DNA from: JANYLB01 sp963837715
Lineage (GTDB): Bacteria; Actinomycetota; Acidimicrobiia; IMCC26256; JANYLB01
Reading direction: 5' to 3'
DNA: 64,000 nt
Assembly: GCA_963837715.1 (NCBI GenBank)
Contig: CAWIOF010000002.1
Span: forward strand, 124,001 to 188,000
In this document: piece after piece, positions 49,783-58,875 of the stretch
Position numbering within the stretch: the first letter of the stretch is position 1
How the letters are laid out: each line of letters begins with the position of its first letter
The notes under the pieces: generated by a model
The model's database searches: none
What the model was told of the DNA's origin: nothing
What the model saw: only the letters and a program-made list of their open reading frames with translations
Translations under genes and position numbers: made by a program

Positions 49783-52514
49783 GACTGCTCGCCGGTGGCG
49801 CCGACGGTGTCGAGCTGCACGAACGCGGCGAGCTCGGAGTCGTCGAGGTCGGTGATCAGCTGCTCGGTCGACGTGATGATCGATCCCGCGAGCGCGCGCT
49901 TGGCTTCGATGATCGCGGCGATCCGTTCCTCGATCGTCCCTGGGCACACGAGCGTGTGCACCACCACGCCGCGGGTCTGACCGATCCGCCACACCCGGTC
50001 GGAGGCCTGGTCCTCGACCGCGGGGTTCCACCAGCGGTCGAAGTGGATGACGTGGTTCGCACGCACGAGGTTCAGACCGGTCCCGCCCGCCCGGAGCGAG
50101 ACCGCGAGCACGCCCGCGCCGCTCCCGCGTCCGAACTCGTCGACGATCTCGTCGCGTCGGGTGCGGGCGACCCCACCGTGCAGCACCGGGACGTCGAGCC
50201 GCAGCTGCTGGGCGAGGTGAGGCGCGACCCGTCGGAGGAAGGTGGCGTATTGGCTGAACACGACGACTGCTTCGTCTTCGGCGATGATCTCCTCGATCAG
50301 TTCCACGAGGCGGTCGAGCTTCCCCGATCGTCCGGCGAGCTCGCTCTCGTCGCCCTCGATCAGGCTCGCGGGGTGGTTGCAGATCTGCTTGAGGCGGGCG
50401 ATGCCGGCGAACACGTGGAGTCGGCGACGCGACGTCTCGGTGATCTCGGCGACCTCGTCGAGCATGGCCCGTGCGGTCGCCTGGTAGAGCGCGACCTGTT
50501 CGTGGGTGAGCAGGCAGTCGTCGCGCACGACGATGCGTTCCGGGAGCTCGTCGACGATGCCCGGGTCGGTCTTCGTGCGGCGACACACGAACGCGGCGAT
50601 CCGGCGGTGGAGGTGTTCGAGTCGTTCGGCGTCGGCGAGCTCGTCGCCGGAACCGCCGAGCCGGTACTGCGCGCCGAACGCCCGTCGGTTCGACAGCAAC
50701 CCGGGATTGACGAACGACATGATGCTCCAGAGCTCGCCCAGGTGGTTCTCGACCGGCGTTCCCGTCGCCGCGATGTGATGGCGGGCGGTCAGGGCCCGAG
50801 CGGCCTTCGCGGTCGCGGTGTCGGCGTTCTTGAGCGCCTGGGCCTCGTCGACGATCACGCGGTGCCACTTCACGTGGTTGAGGCGATCGTCGCGTCGCAG
50901 CAAGCCGTAGGTGGTGAGCACGAGGTCGGCCCGGGCTGCGGTGTCGACCGGGTCGCCGCGGGTCTCGCCGTGGTGCACCGCGACCCGGAGCGACGGCGTG
51001 AAGCGCTCGGCCTCCCGGACCCAGTTGCCGACCACCGACGTGGGCGCGACCACGAGCGTCGGACCTTCGTGGTCGTGCGCGGTGAGTGCGAGGAGCATCG
51101 CGGTCTTCCCGAGGCCCATGTCGTCGGCCAGGATTCCGCCGAGGCCGTTTCGCTCGAGCCACACCAGCCAGTCGAGACCATCGCGTTGGTAGTCGCGCAA
51201 CGGCACCTTCACGGTGTCGGGGACCGGGATGCGCTCGGCAGCTTCGGGCTGCCAGGTACCCGCGAGCGCGCGCGTGAGCCAACTGGCGGGTGCGATGTCG
51301 AGCTCGAACTCGACGTCGGGTTCCTCTTCCGCGTCGGCAGCGGCTTCGAGGACCGCCGCCGCATCGGTCACCCCGAAGCGGCGGACGAAATCGGCGATGC
51401 GCGTGCGTTCGCCTTCGGCCAGGAAGATCCATCGACCTTCGATCGACACCAGGTCGTGCTTCGCGTGGAGCAAGGCGTCGAGTTCGCTCGCGCTGAGCTT
51501 CGTGTCGCCGACCCGGACCTCGCCGGTGAGGACGAGGTTCGCAACGTCGAGGCTGGCCGGTTGACCGCTCACGCGGTAGCGACGACGCGTACCGGAGCGC
51601 TGACCGAGTCGGGCGGGGAGCAGCGTCGCGATCCCGGCCTCGGTGAGACGCGGCGCCGCGGTCTCCACGAGCTTCACGACGTCGTCGACGTCGAGCTGCT
51701 GGCGGCGCGGGTCGCGGTCACGCATCGCGGGCCAGGCCTGACGAACCGCCGTCCATTCCGCGTCGACGAGGTTCGAGAGCGCCTCGAGTGGGATGTGGAG
51801 ATCGGCGGCGATCGGTTCCAGGTCGTCGAGCTCGGTCACGACGGTCGTCACCCGTCGGGCCTCGAGGCACGGGACCAGCACGAAGGCGTCGGGATCGGCC
51901 TCGAGCCGGAGCACCACACGGGCTCCCGCCGCGCGGCGCGCGATCACCCGGTCGACCCAACGGCTGAACGTCGCACTCGGACGCCGGCCCGCCAGCGGCG
52001 CGGGGACGGGTCCGAGTGCAGCCACCGAGAGGGTGTGGATCAGGTAGCCGCAGAGCTCACCGGCGTCGGGGTGGACCTCCTCGGCGGCGGCGAGCGCGTC
52101 GGCGAGCGGTTGGATCGCGTCACGCTCCGGTGCGGCGGTCCATGCGGTCGCGAAGTTGGGGAGCGGCCCCGGCAGCACCTGACCATCGGCGACGATGTGG
52201 CACACGGCCACGAACAGCTCGAGCAGCTGCCCGAGCGCGGGGGTGACCGGCCAACCACTCGTGATGAGCGCGCGCAGCGTGGTGGCCTCGTCGACCGCGA
52301 CGGCCCACCGCTTCTCGAACCCGGTCGGGGCGATCCAGAACGACTGGTGCACCGGACGCGAGCCCGGGCCGAGGATCTCGGCCAGGTCGGGGCCGGGTGG
52401 CCGGCGGAGGTGGTCGTCGGGATCGGTCAGGAGCCACAGCTGCCCACCGTCGAGGCGACCGTCGAGCAGCACCCGATCGACACCTGTGTTCGCGGAACGG
52501 GGCGCCGAGGGCAT
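49779..52514 (-). CDS. SNF2/HepA-family DEAD-box ATPase
   Basis: 911 residues. A 450-residue N-terminal region specific to bacterial SNF2 proteins precedes the motor: Q-like LRDYQRDGLDWLVWL, I GILADDMGLGKTAMLL (about 462-474), II VDEAQALKN (DEAQ box near 556), III AATGTPVENHLGELWSI, then helicase C motifs VVVFSQYATFLRRVAPHL, VLAVSLRAGGTGLNLVRANHVIHFDRWWNPAVEDQASDRVWRIGQTR. It translocates on duplex DNA or displaces proteins and RNA polymerase. TACGGT six bases before ATG 52514 indicates leaderless initiation. Confidence 0.92.
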   Translation of the reverse strand: MPSAPRSANTGVDRVLLDGRLDGGQLWLLTDPDDHLRRPPGPDLAEILGPGSRPVHQSFWIAPTGFEKRWAVAVDEATTLRALITSGWPVTPALGQLLELFVAVCHIVADGQVLPGPLPNFATAWTAAPERDAIQPLADALAAAEEVHPDAGELCGYLIHTLSVAALGPVPAPLAGRRPSATFSRWVDRVIARRAAGARVVLRLEADPDAFVLVPCLEARRVTTVVTELDDLEPIAADLHIPLEALSNLVDAEWTAVRQAWPAMRDRDPRRQQLDVDDVVKLVETAAPRLTEAGIATLLPARLGQRSGTRRRYRVSGQPASLDVANLVLTGEVRVGDTKLSASELDALLHAKHDLVSIEGRWIFLAEGERTRIADFVRRFGVTDAAAVLEAAADAEEEPDVEFELDIAPASWLTRALAGTWQPEAAERIPVPDTVKVPLRDYQRDGLDWLVWLERNGLGGILADDMGLGKTAMLLALTAHDHEGPTLVVAPTSVVGNWVREAERFTPSLRVAVHHGETRGDPVDTAARADLVLTTYGLLRRDDRLNHVKWHRVIVDEAQALKNADTATAKAARALTARHHIAATGTPVENHLGELWSIMSFVNPGLLSNRRAFGAQYRLGGSGDELADAERLEHLHRRIAAFVCRRTKTDPGIVDELPERIVVRDDCLLTHEQVALYQATARAMLDEVAEITETSRRRLHVFAGIARLKQICNHPASLIEGDESELAGRSGKLDRLVELIEEIIAEDEAVVVFSQYATFLRRVAPHLAQQLRLDVPVLHGGVARTRRDEIVDEFGRGSGAGVLAVSLRAGGTGLNLVRANHVIHFDRWWNPAVEDQASDRVWRIGQTRGVVVHTLVCPGTIEERIAAIIEAKRALAGSIITSTEQLITDLDDSELAAFVQLDTVGATGEQS

Positions 52515-52520
52515 CAGATG

Positions 52521-52526
52521 ACCGTA
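52521..52526 (-). promoter_or_regulatory. Leaderless -10 box TACGGT before the SNF2 gene
   Basis: Minus-strand GGTACGGT, then CATCTG and ATG at 52514-52512. Confidence 0.5.
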
Positions 52527-52567
52527 CCGGAGCGCGACCCCCGGCTCGTCCGCAAGCAGGATGACCG

Positions 52568-52726
52568 CTACGCGGCGGTCTCGTGATCAGGCTCGGAATC
52601 GGCGCCGTGCTTGAACTCCTTCGACGCCTGACCCAGGGAACGGGCGAGCTTGGGGAGCTTCGCGCTACCGAAGATCAACAGGACGATGGCCAGCACGATC
52701 AGCAGTTCGGTGGGACCGAGGTTCAT
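52568..52726 (-). CDS. tatA: Twin-arginine translocase subunit TatA/E
   Basis: 52 residues. Single N-terminal membrane helix LGPTELLIVLAIVLLIFGSAKLPKLARSLGQASKEFKHG, with the hinge FG and the amphipathic K-LARSLG-x-x-x-EFK helix that define TatA, and a short polar tail. It forms the pore of the Tat pathway for folded proteins. No tatB or tatC is nearby, so it is an isolated copy. GAGGAG precedes the ATG. A possible user is any Tat substrate in the genome; none in this window has an obvious RR signal. Confidence 0.9.
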   Translation of the reverse strand: MNLGPTELLIVLAIVLLIFGSAKLPKLARSLGQASKEFKHGADSEPDHETAA

Positions 52727-52841
52727 CGGGGAGCTCCTCGCAGAGGTGGTCGGTACGCGATCACGCCCGATCAGCAGGTCTACGGAGCCGACGGCGCGTC
52801 CAGATGTCGGGGGCCACGCCCTCGGCCTAGGGTCGCACGCG

Positions 52842-53225
52842 ATGGAAGCCCCCGAGCCGATCGAGGCGATCTCCGCGGTGACGCTGCTCACAGCCGACAT
52901 GGCCGCGTCGGTGGCGTTCTACGCGGGGCTCGGATTCCGCGTGGTGGTGGGCGGGCCCGACGCCGCGTTCACGACGTTCCGCTCGGGGGGATCGGAGGCG
53001 GTCCCGAACTTCGTGAACGTGCAACTGGATCCGGCGCACGACCCGACAACGCCCATCTGGGGGCGCGTCATCTTCTGGGTCGACGACGTCGACGCCGTCC
53101 ACGCCCGAGCGATCGCGGCCGGGTTCCCGCCCGAGATGGCGCCGTCCGACGCGCCGTGGGGCGAGCGCTACTTCCACCTGCGCGACCCCGACGGCCACGA
53201 GCTCAGCTTCGCCCGCCCGATCTAG
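52842..53225 (+). CDS. VOC family (bleomycin-resistance/glyoxalase-like) protein
   Basis: 127 residues: EAISAVTLLTADMAASVAFYAGLGFRVVVGGPDAAFTTF, VNVQLDPAHDP, VIFWVDDVDAVHARAIAAGF, then PWGERYFHLRDPDGHELSFARP. Classic single-VOC layout with the Arg-Asp-Pro-Asp-Gly-His motif near the end. It may bind metal and a small ligand or confer resistance. TAGGGT ends eight bases before the ATG at 52842. It is divergent from tatA and converges on the aldo-keto reductase. Confidence 0.85.
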   Translation: MEAPEPIEAISAVTLLTADMAASVAFYAGLGFRVVVGGPDAAFTTFRSGGSEAVPNFVNVQLDPAHDPTTPIWGRVIFWVDDVDAVHARAIAAGFPPEMAPSDAPWGERYFHLRDPDGHELSFARPI

Positions 53226-53232
53226 TGCTGGT

Positions 53233-54252
53233 CTATCTCCGACGGGTTGACGCGTCGGTGATGGAGGGCGGGGTGTAGCCGGCGTCGGCCCATGAGAAGG
53301 TGGTGCCGGGCGGGACGATCTCGTCGATGCGGTCGAGAATGTCGGACGTGAGTGTGACGTCGACCGCGCCGAGCTGGGTCTCGAGCTGCTCCATCGTGCG
53401 GGGCCCGATGATCGCCGCGGTGATGGTGGGGTGGTTGATCACCCACGCGATCGCGAGGTGCACGAGCGTCATGCCCGCTTCCTCGGCGAGCACCGCGAGG
53501 GCGTCGGCCGCTTCGAGCTTGCGCTGGTTCTCGGGTTTCGTCATGTCGTAGCGGTCGGGGACCATCGCGGCACGTCGGCTCGTGTTCTCGGCGCCGATCC
53601 GCCATTTGCCCGACAACCAACCCCCTGCGAGGGGGCTCCACGGGATCACGCCCATGTCGTAGCGCGCGCAGGTCGGCAGCACGTCGGCTTCGATCCCGCG
53701 CACCAGGATCGAATACGGAGGCTGCTCGCACACGAACCGCTCGCGGTGGCGTCGTTCGGCCACCCACTGCGCCTCGACGATCTGTGCAGCGGGGAAGGTC
53801 GAGCTGCCGAGGTACCGGACCTTGCCCTGGCGCACCAGGTCGGAGAGCGCGCCGAGTGTCTCGTCGATGTCGGTCTCGGGGACCGGACGATGGATCTGGT
53901 ACAGGTCGATGTAGTCGGTGTCGAGCCGACGCAGGCTCTCCTCGCATTCCCGGATGATCCACCGGCGGGAGTTGCCGGCCATGTTCGGGTCGCGGCCCAT
54001 GCTCCCGTGGACCTTGGTCGCGAGCACGACGTTCTCGCGACGGCCGGCGAGGGCCTTGCCGACGATCTCCTCCGACTCACCGGCCGCGTACATGTCGGCG
54101 GTGTCGATGAAGTTCAGGCCCGCGTCGAGCGCGGTGTGGATGATCTTGATCGAGTCGTCGTGGTCACGGTTGCCCCATGCCCCGAACATCATCGCCCCGA
54201 GACACAGGGGACTCACCTGCATGCCGGTTCGGCCGAGCGTGCGGTGGTCCAC
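53233..54252 (-). CDS. Aldo/keto reductase
   Basis: 339 residues. TLGRTGMQVSPLCLGAMMFG, catalytic Asp in NFIDTADMYAAGESEEIVG (Asp and Tyr), ATKVHGSMGRDPN (Lys), DYIDLYQIHRPVPETDIDET (His), then YSILVRGIEADVLPTC and PWSPLAGGWLSGKW, ending AAIIGPRTMEQLETQL. This is the AKR group similar to YajO/Gfo-type general reductases that use NADPH. GTG 54252 has AGGAG upstream and gives the normal N-terminus; open frame beyond it lacks similarity. Confidence 0.9.
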   Translation of the reverse strand: MDHRTLGRTGMQVSPLCLGAMMFGAWGNRDHDDSIKIIHTALDAGLNFIDTADMYAAGESEEIVGKALAGRRENVVLATKVHGSMGRDPNMAGNSRRWIIRECEESLRRLDTDYIDLYQIHRPVPETDIDETLGALSDLVRQGKVRYLGSSTFPAAQIVEAQWVAERRHRERFVCEQPPYSILVRGIEADVLPTCARYDMGVIPWSPLAGGWLSGKWRIGAENTSRRAAMVPDRYDMTKPENQRKLEAADALAVLAEEAGMTLVHLAIAWVINHPTITAAIIGPRTMEQLETQLGAVDVTLTSDILDRIDEIVPPGTTFSWADAGYTPPSITDASTRRR

Positions 54253-54358
54253 CGTGTGGCTCCTTCGTCGGGGGTTCGCGCTCAGTTTGTCAGCCCCCAC
54301 CAGCCCGGGTCGCGAGTAGCGTCGGCACGGAACCCGTGCCCGACTCCGAGGAGCTCCG

Positions 54359-54475
54359 ATGGCCGACAAATCCCCCAAGAAGCCGAATTCGAAGAAGGTC
54401 GGCAAGACCCTGAAGGAGAAGCGGGCGATGAAGAACGCGAAGCGCGACGAGAAGCGTCCCGGCTTCGGCGCCTGA
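54359..54475 (+). CDS. 38-residue basic protein
   Basis: Encodes MADKSPKKPNSKKVGKTLKE followed by KRAMKNAKRDEKRPGFGA. GAGGAG lies six bases before the ATG. Over a third of residues are Lys or Arg, as in small DNA- or RNA-binding or ribosome-associated peptides. It resembles short lysine-rich actinobacterial hypothetical proteins, from memory. The excellent ribosome site and uniform composition argue that it is translated. Confidence 0.65.
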   Translation: MADKSPKKPNSKKVGKTLKEKRAMKNAKRDEKRPGFGA

Positions 54476-54478
54476 TGG

Positions 54479-54976
54479 TCACGCGGGTCGGCTGAACCGC
54501 GCCCGCCCCTCGAAGTCGGCCACTCCCGCGGCGACGACACGGTCGTGGGCCCACACCATGGCGGGGCGAGCGAAGATCGCGACGTTGCGCAGCACCGGAT
54601 CGCGCAGCTCCAGCGACCAGACGAGCCGCGCGGTGCAGCCGTCGGGGTGTGGTGCGATCTCGAGGCGGGCCGGACCGCGGAGATCGCCGTCGACCCGTGT
54701 GACGACGAGCGCGTCGGCCTCGACCTCCTCGACCGCGATCGTGAGCCGGAGTGCATAGGGGAGCGGCGCCTGGATCACGCACCGGGCCTGCGCTCCGGGA
54801 TGGAGGCCGTCGGCCCCGTGACCGTGGGCCCTGTGGCCGTCGGGCCCGTCGACCTCGAACACCCGGAGCCAGCTCCACCAGCGGGTGAACTCGTCGGTCT
54901 GGGTGACGGTCGCGAAGAACTCCTGGGGTGAGGCTCCGAAGACCCAGGTTCGGTCGAACGCGAACGGTCGGGGCAC
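54479..54976 (-). CDS. SRPBCC family polyketide cyclase/dehydrase-like protein
   Basis: 165 residues from GTG 54976. PRPFAFDRTWVFGASPQEFFATVTQTDEFTRWWSWLRVFE is the START-like N-terminus; later VIQAPLPYALRLTIAVEEVEADALVV, GDLRGPARLEIAPHPDGCTARLVWSLELR and the ARPAMVWAHDRVVAAGVADFE helix complete the fold. Ligand and reaction unknown. It is divergent from the CoA transferase gene. A longer frame exists upstream, but without similarity. Confidence 0.8.
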   Translation of the reverse strand: MPRPFAFDRTWVFGASPQEFFATVTQTDEFTRWWSWLRVFEVDGPDGHRAHGHGADGLHPGAQARCVIQAPLPYALRLTIAVEEVEADALVVTRVDGDLRGPARLEIAPHPDGCTARLVWSLELRDPVLRNVAIFARPAMVWAHDRVVAAGVADFEGRARFSRPA

Positions 54977-55079
54977 CGGATCAGGCTCGCGCGCCCGGGG
55001 CCGTCGTGCACGGGCTGTCGTCGACGCGCTGCGGGTCCCTACGCTGCGATCCGACAACCGGACGCCACGGGGGGAACAC

Positions 55080-56282
55080 ATGGGAGTGCTCGACGGGGTG
55101 AAGGTGCTGGAGCTCGCCGAGTTCGGTTTCGTGCCGAGCTGCGGGGCGATCCTCGCCGACTGGGGCGCCGATGTCGTGAAGGTCGAGCGGCCGCAGGGCG
55201 ATCCACTCCGCCTCGTCCAGAAGGCAGGCCTCGTCGCCGACACCGGCGACTTCGAGCTGCTCTGGGAGCAGATCAACCGCAACAAGCGTGGGATCACCCT
55301 CGACCTGCGGACCGACGCCGGGCGCGACGCGCTCGACCAGCTGCTCGTCCGGGCCGACGTCTTGATCACGAGCTTCCTGCCGTCGTCGCGCCGCCGGCTC
55401 CGCATCGAGCCCGACGACGTGTGGAAGGTCAACCCGCGGCTGGTCTACGCCCGCGGTCACGGCCAGGGCCAGGCCGGCCCCGACTCCGACAACGGCGGGT
55501 TCGACTCGGTGTCGTACTGGGCCCGGGGCGGCCTGGCCCACGTGCTCACGCCGCCCGAAGGACCGCTCATCATGCAACGGGCCGCGATGGGCGACGGGCC
55601 CTCGGGTGCCTTTCTCGCCGGTGGGGTCGCCGCTGCGCTGTACCAACGGGAGAAGACCGGTGTCGGTTCGATCGTCGACGTGTCGCTGCTCGGCACCGCG
55701 GTCTGGACCCTGGCTCCCGATCTCGCGACCACGTCGATCCTCGGCGCCGCGCCACCGCCGATCGACTCGAGTGCGCCGCTCTCCACACCGCTCATCGGCA
55801 CCTACCGGACGCGCGACGGTCGCTGGCTGATGCTGAACATGATGGACGACACCCGACATTGGGCTCCCGTCTGCCGGGCACTCGGGCTCGCGTCGCTCGT
55901 CGACCGGGCGGAGTACGCCGATACAACAGCCCGATCCGAGAACCGGGCGGTGCTGCACGCGACGATCACCGAGGCGATCGCCAGCCGCGATCTCGCCGAT
56001 CTGCGCGCGGCCCTCCTCGCCGAGGACACGATCTGGTCGGCGATGGCGACGCCGGAGGAGGTCGTCGCCGACCCGCAGGTGGCTGCCAACGGCTATCTGG
56101 CGCCGCACCCCGACCACGATCGAGCTCGCCTCGCGGCCGGTCCGTGCCAGTTCGGGGGCGAACATCTCGTGATCCGGCGCCGGGCCCCCCACGCGGGTGA
56201 GCACACCGACGAAGTGCTCGCCGAGGCGGGTCTGGCCCCCGAACTGATCGACGGCCTCCGAACGTCGGGAGTGCTCGGGTGA
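55080..56282 (+). CDS. CaiB/BaiF family (type III) CoA transferase
   Basis: 400 residues. GVLDGVKVLELAEFGFVPSCGAILADWGADVVKVERPQGDPLR is the family opening; NRNKRGITLDLRTDAGRDALDQLL and LVYARGHGQGQ follow. The catalytic Asp lies in AAMGDGPSGAFLAGGVAAAL. Typical enzymes move CoA between carboxylic acids such as carnitine, bile acids, formyl/oxalate or 2-methylacyl substrates. It starts a plus-strand operon with a Gfo/Idh/MocA oxidoreductase and an esterase, suggesting uptake and degradation of an esterified or glycosidic acid; inference. Confidence 0.9.
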   Translation: MGVLDGVKVLELAEFGFVPSCGAILADWGADVVKVERPQGDPLRLVQKAGLVADTGDFELLWEQINRNKRGITLDLRTDAGRDALDQLLVRADVLITSFLPSSRRRLRIEPDDVWKVNPRLVYARGHGQGQAGPDSDNGGFDSVSYWARGGLAHVLTPPEGPLIMQRAAMGDGPSGAFLAGGVAAALYQREKTGVGSIVDVSLLGTAVWTLAPDLATTSILGAAPPPIDSSAPLSTPLIGTYRTRDGRWLMLNMMDDTRHWAPVCRALGLASLVDRAEYADTTARSENRAVLHATITEAIASRDLADLRAALLAEDTIWSAMATPEEVVADPQVAANGYLAPHPDHDRARLAAGPCQFGGEHLVIRRRAPHAGEHTDEVLAEAGLAPELIDGLRTSGVLG

Positions 56283-56298
56283 TGAGAGTCGGGTCCGC

Positions 56299-57411
56299 GT
56301 GACGACTGGATCGCCGCGGGGAGTGATCGTCGTCGGGTCGGGCTTCGGCACGCGCGTGCACGTCCCTGCGCTCCGTGCCGCAGGTTTCGACGTCGTCGGG
56401 CTCGTCGGTCGCGATCCAGACCGCACGGCGCGTCGGGCCGAGCGAGCCGGGATCGAGCATTCGTTCGCGTCGGTCGACGCGGCGCTCGGATCCGGCCTCG
56501 ACTTCGACGTCGTGACGATCGCCACCCCGCCCGCGACTCACGAGTCGATCGCGGTGACTGCGCTCGAGTCGGGACACCACGTGGTGTGTGAGAAGCCGTT
56601 CGCACCCGATGTCGACGCGGCGCGGCGGATGGTCGACGCGGCCGCGGCCGCCGGGAGGATCGCGCTCGTCGGGCACGAGTTCCGCTGGTCGACCGATCGG
56701 GCCGTGCTGGCGCGGGCGCTCGCGGCGGGACTCGTCGGTGAACCGCGGGTCGCGTCGCTGGTGCAGTACGTCCCACTGGTCGCCGATCCCGCGGCGCGCA
56801 CGCCCGAGTGGTGGTTCGACCCCGATGCAGGAGGAGGGTGGTTGGGTGCCTCGGGTTCGCACGTCGTCGATCAGATCCGTGTCTGGCTCGGCGAGTTCGA
56901 GTCGGTGAGCGCGACCCTCGGCGTGACGGGGAATCGGGCGCCGATCGGATCCGGCGTTCCCGAAGGCGGCGCCGAGGACACCTTCACGGTGCGGTTCCGG
57001 CTCCAGTCCGGCGTCGACGGCGTGATGCAGCAGACGGCCGCCGCGTGGGGCCCGATGACCGGCATGACCCGCGTCGCCGGCACGAAGGGAACCTTGTGGC
57101 TCGAGTCCGACGGGGCGTGGATCGCCGACGCCGACGGCGCCCGCCCGCTCCCCGTCGACGCCGACCTCGTGCTCCCGGACGCGAGCAGCGTGAGCGACGA
57201 CCCCCGACACCGGTTCACCCATCTCGAACTCGGGCCCTACACCCGGTTGCTGCGCGCGCTGCACGACGCGATCGACGGAACGCCGCTGCAGGATGCGTCG
57301 GTGGTGGCGGTGCCGACGTTCGCCGATGGTCTCGCGTGCGTCGAGGTGCTCGCCGCGATCCGGGCATCGGCCGCCGCGGGTGGCGCCTGCATCGACGTGG
57401 CGCTCCCGTGA
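56299..57411 (+). CDS. Gfo/Idh/MocA family oxidoreductase
   Basis: 370 residues. Rossmann motif VIVVGSGFGTRVHVPALRAAGFDVVGLVGRD, TIATPPATHESIAVTALESGHHVVCEKPFA with the Lys of the EKP motif, then HEFRWSTDRAVLARAL and GGGWLGASGSHVVDQIRVWLGE, where Asp and His of the active site are visible. These enzymes oxidise or reduce sugars, inositols and similar compounds with NAD(P). GTG or ATG start at 56299; it overlaps the next gene by four bases. Confidence 0.88.
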   Translation: MTTGSPRGVIVVGSGFGTRVHVPALRAAGFDVVGLVGRDPDRTARRAERAGIEHSFASVDAALGSGLDFDVVTIATPPATHESIAVTALESGHHVVCEKPFAPDVDAARRMVDAAAAAGRIALVGHEFRWSTDRAVLARALAAGLVGEPRVASLVQYVPLVADPAARTPEWWFDPDAGGGWLGASGSHVVDQIRVWLGEFESVSATLGVTGNRAPIGSGVPEGGAEDTFTVRFRLQSGVDGVMQQTAAAWGPMTGMTRVAGTKGTLWLESDGAWIADADGARPLPVDADLVLPDASSVSDDPRHRFTHLELGPYTRLLRALHDAIDGTPLQDASVVAVPTFADGLACVEVLAAIRASAAAGGACIDVALP

Positions 57412-58274
57412 CAACCGACGATCGCTCACCGATTGCCGGCACCGAGGTGCACATGCTGGCGTCGGCGCGCGTGGGCGACGAGTTCAAGATCTTCGTCGGG
57501 CACTGTGGCGACGCCGATCCCAACGGGCCCGAGCCTGCGGTGCTCTACGTCACCGACGCGAACGGCCTCTTCGGGAGCGCCGTCGACATCGTGCGTTTCA
57601 TGCAGCTCTCCGCGCACCTCCCGCCGCTGCTCGTCGTCGGGATCGGGTACCCGGTGGGCGCGCTCTCGGAGACGGTCATCGTCCGGACGCGCGACCTCAC
57701 GCCCACCGTCGATCCCGGATTCGTCGAGATCTTTCCGGAACAGACGCTGATGGGTGGCGCCGACCGCTTCCTCGCGTTCATCGCAGAGGAGCTGCAACCG
57801 TGGGTGGCCGAGCACTACCGCGTCGACCACGATGATTCCGCCTACTTCGGCCACTCACAGGGTGGGCTGTTCGGTGCCTGGGTGTTGCTCACCCGCCCCA
57901 CGACGTTCCGGCGGTACGGAATCGGGAGCCCGTCGCTGTGGTGGGACGGCGACATGATGTTCGACCACGAGGCGGCGTACGCGGCGACGCACGACGACCT
58001 GCCGGCGAAGGTGTTCTTCTCCGTCGGCGCGTTCGAAGACTTCGACGGCCGCCAGCGGGAGGTCGGCCGGCTCCCGGCCGAGGAGCGGGCCGCGGCCGCG
58101 ATCCGCCGGATCGACATGGTCGCCGACACCGAACGGATGGTCGCGGCCCTGCAGAGTCGGGGATACCCGAGCCTCGAGATCGCGAGCACGGTCCTCGCCG
58201 ACGAGTTCCATGTGACCGTGCCGCACCTCAACCTCTCGCGCTCGCTGCGCCACCTCTTCGCCGCCCCGACCTGA
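57408..58274 (+). CDS. Alpha/beta hydrolase, enterochelin-esterase-like (esterase D/Fes type)
   Basis: 288 residues from GTG 57408. No signal peptide. PAVLYVTDANGLFGSAVDIVRFM, PLLVVGIGYPVG, and the nucleophile elbow YFGHSQGGLFGAWVLL (Ser150). The acid and His are expected in the later VFFSVGAFEDFDG and VLADEFHVTVPHLNL. This is the IroE/Fes-like Esterase family that cleaves siderophore or carbohydrate esters. Overlap GTGA with the oxidoreductase stop shows coupling. Preference for an ester that the operon degrades is plausible. Confidence 0.87.
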   Translation: MTTDDRSPIAGTEVHMLASARVGDEFKIFVGHCGDADPNGPEPAVLYVTDANGLFGSAVDIVRFMQLSAHLPPLLVVGIGYPVGALSETVIVRTRDLTPTVDPGFVEIFPEQTLMGGADRFLAFIAEELQPWVAEHYRVDHDDSAYFGHSQGGLFGAWVLLTRPTTFRRYGIGSPSLWWDGDMMFDHEAAYAATHDDLPAKVFFSVGAFEDFDGRQREVGRLPAEERAAAAIRRIDMVADTERMVAALQSRGYPSLEIASTVLADEFHVTVPHLNLSRSLRHLFAAPT

Positions 58275-58376
58275 CCGATCCCACCACCGGCGCGCCCCAT
58301 ACGGACGCGGAGTTCGGCGCGTTTCGGTCTGCTGGGGACCAGAACGCGCCGAACTGCGGAGGGGGAGGGGTTCGAG

Positions 58377-58853
58377 TCAGGCGGGTTCGACGGTGAACAC
58401 GGGGTAGCCGGGGGCGATGGCGGCGAGCTCGTCGTCGGTCGCGTCGGGGCCGATCCCGTCGAAGAACACACCGACCTCGGCCTTCCACCGCTGCAGGTAC
58501 GCACGCAGTACGGCCGGCTTGTCGACATCGGCGAGCTCGACGGCCCGGAACGCTTCGACACGACGACCGACCCGCAGCTCGCCACCACCCGCGGCCCGCA
58601 CGTTGCGGACCCACTGGGCCTGACCCCGAGGCGCCACGAGGTACCGGTGGTCGTCGAGCGTGAGCAGGTTGACCGGGGTCGTGCGCCACTCGCCGGAGAC
58701 CCGACCGCGGACCCGGAGCTCGCGGGACCCGAGCACGCTCACGCCGAGGCGGGTGAGGCGCCGGACGGTCCGATTGAAGACGTTGCGGGTGAACCAACCC
58801 GGTTCGATGTACCGCTGGGCGGTGGGACTCGCTGTGAGGGTGATCGATTCCAT
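58377..58853 (-). CDS. Deazaflavin (F420)-dependent nitroreductase-family protein
   Basis: 158 residues. It starts MESITLTASPTAQRYIEPGWFTRNVFNRTVRRLTRLGVSVLGSRELRVRGRVSGEWRTTPVNLLTLDDHRYLVAPRG, the Ddn/FDOR-B pattern with the LxVxGRxSGxxRxxPV signature and an xxAPRGxxxWVRNxRAAGGGEL cofactor loop. Mycobacterial relatives use F420H2 for quinone reduction and for nitroimidazole activation. Its promoter and divergent TetR gene share two palindromic operators, so it is likely inducible by a toxic compound. Confidence 0.88.
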   Translation of the reverse strand: MESITLTASPTAQRYIEPGWFTRNVFNRTVRRLTRLGVSVLGSRELRVRGRVSGEWRTTPVNLLTLDDHRYLVAPRGQAQWVRNVRAAGGGELRVGRRVEAFRAVELADVDKPAVLRAYLQRWKAEVGVFFDGIGPDATDDELAAIAPGYPVFTVEPA

Positions 58854-58875
58854 GGGTGCTCCTCCGGGACGAAAC

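Noticed and set aside
49692..52586. 964-codon plus-strand open frame antisense to the SNF2 gene
   Set aside because: The minus strand shows every SNF2 motif in order; the plus translation is Arg/Glu/Gly-rich noise.
52568..52726. A Tat export operon
   Set aside because: Only tatA is present; no tatC or tatB and no twin-arginine signal peptide was seen in the neighbouring products.
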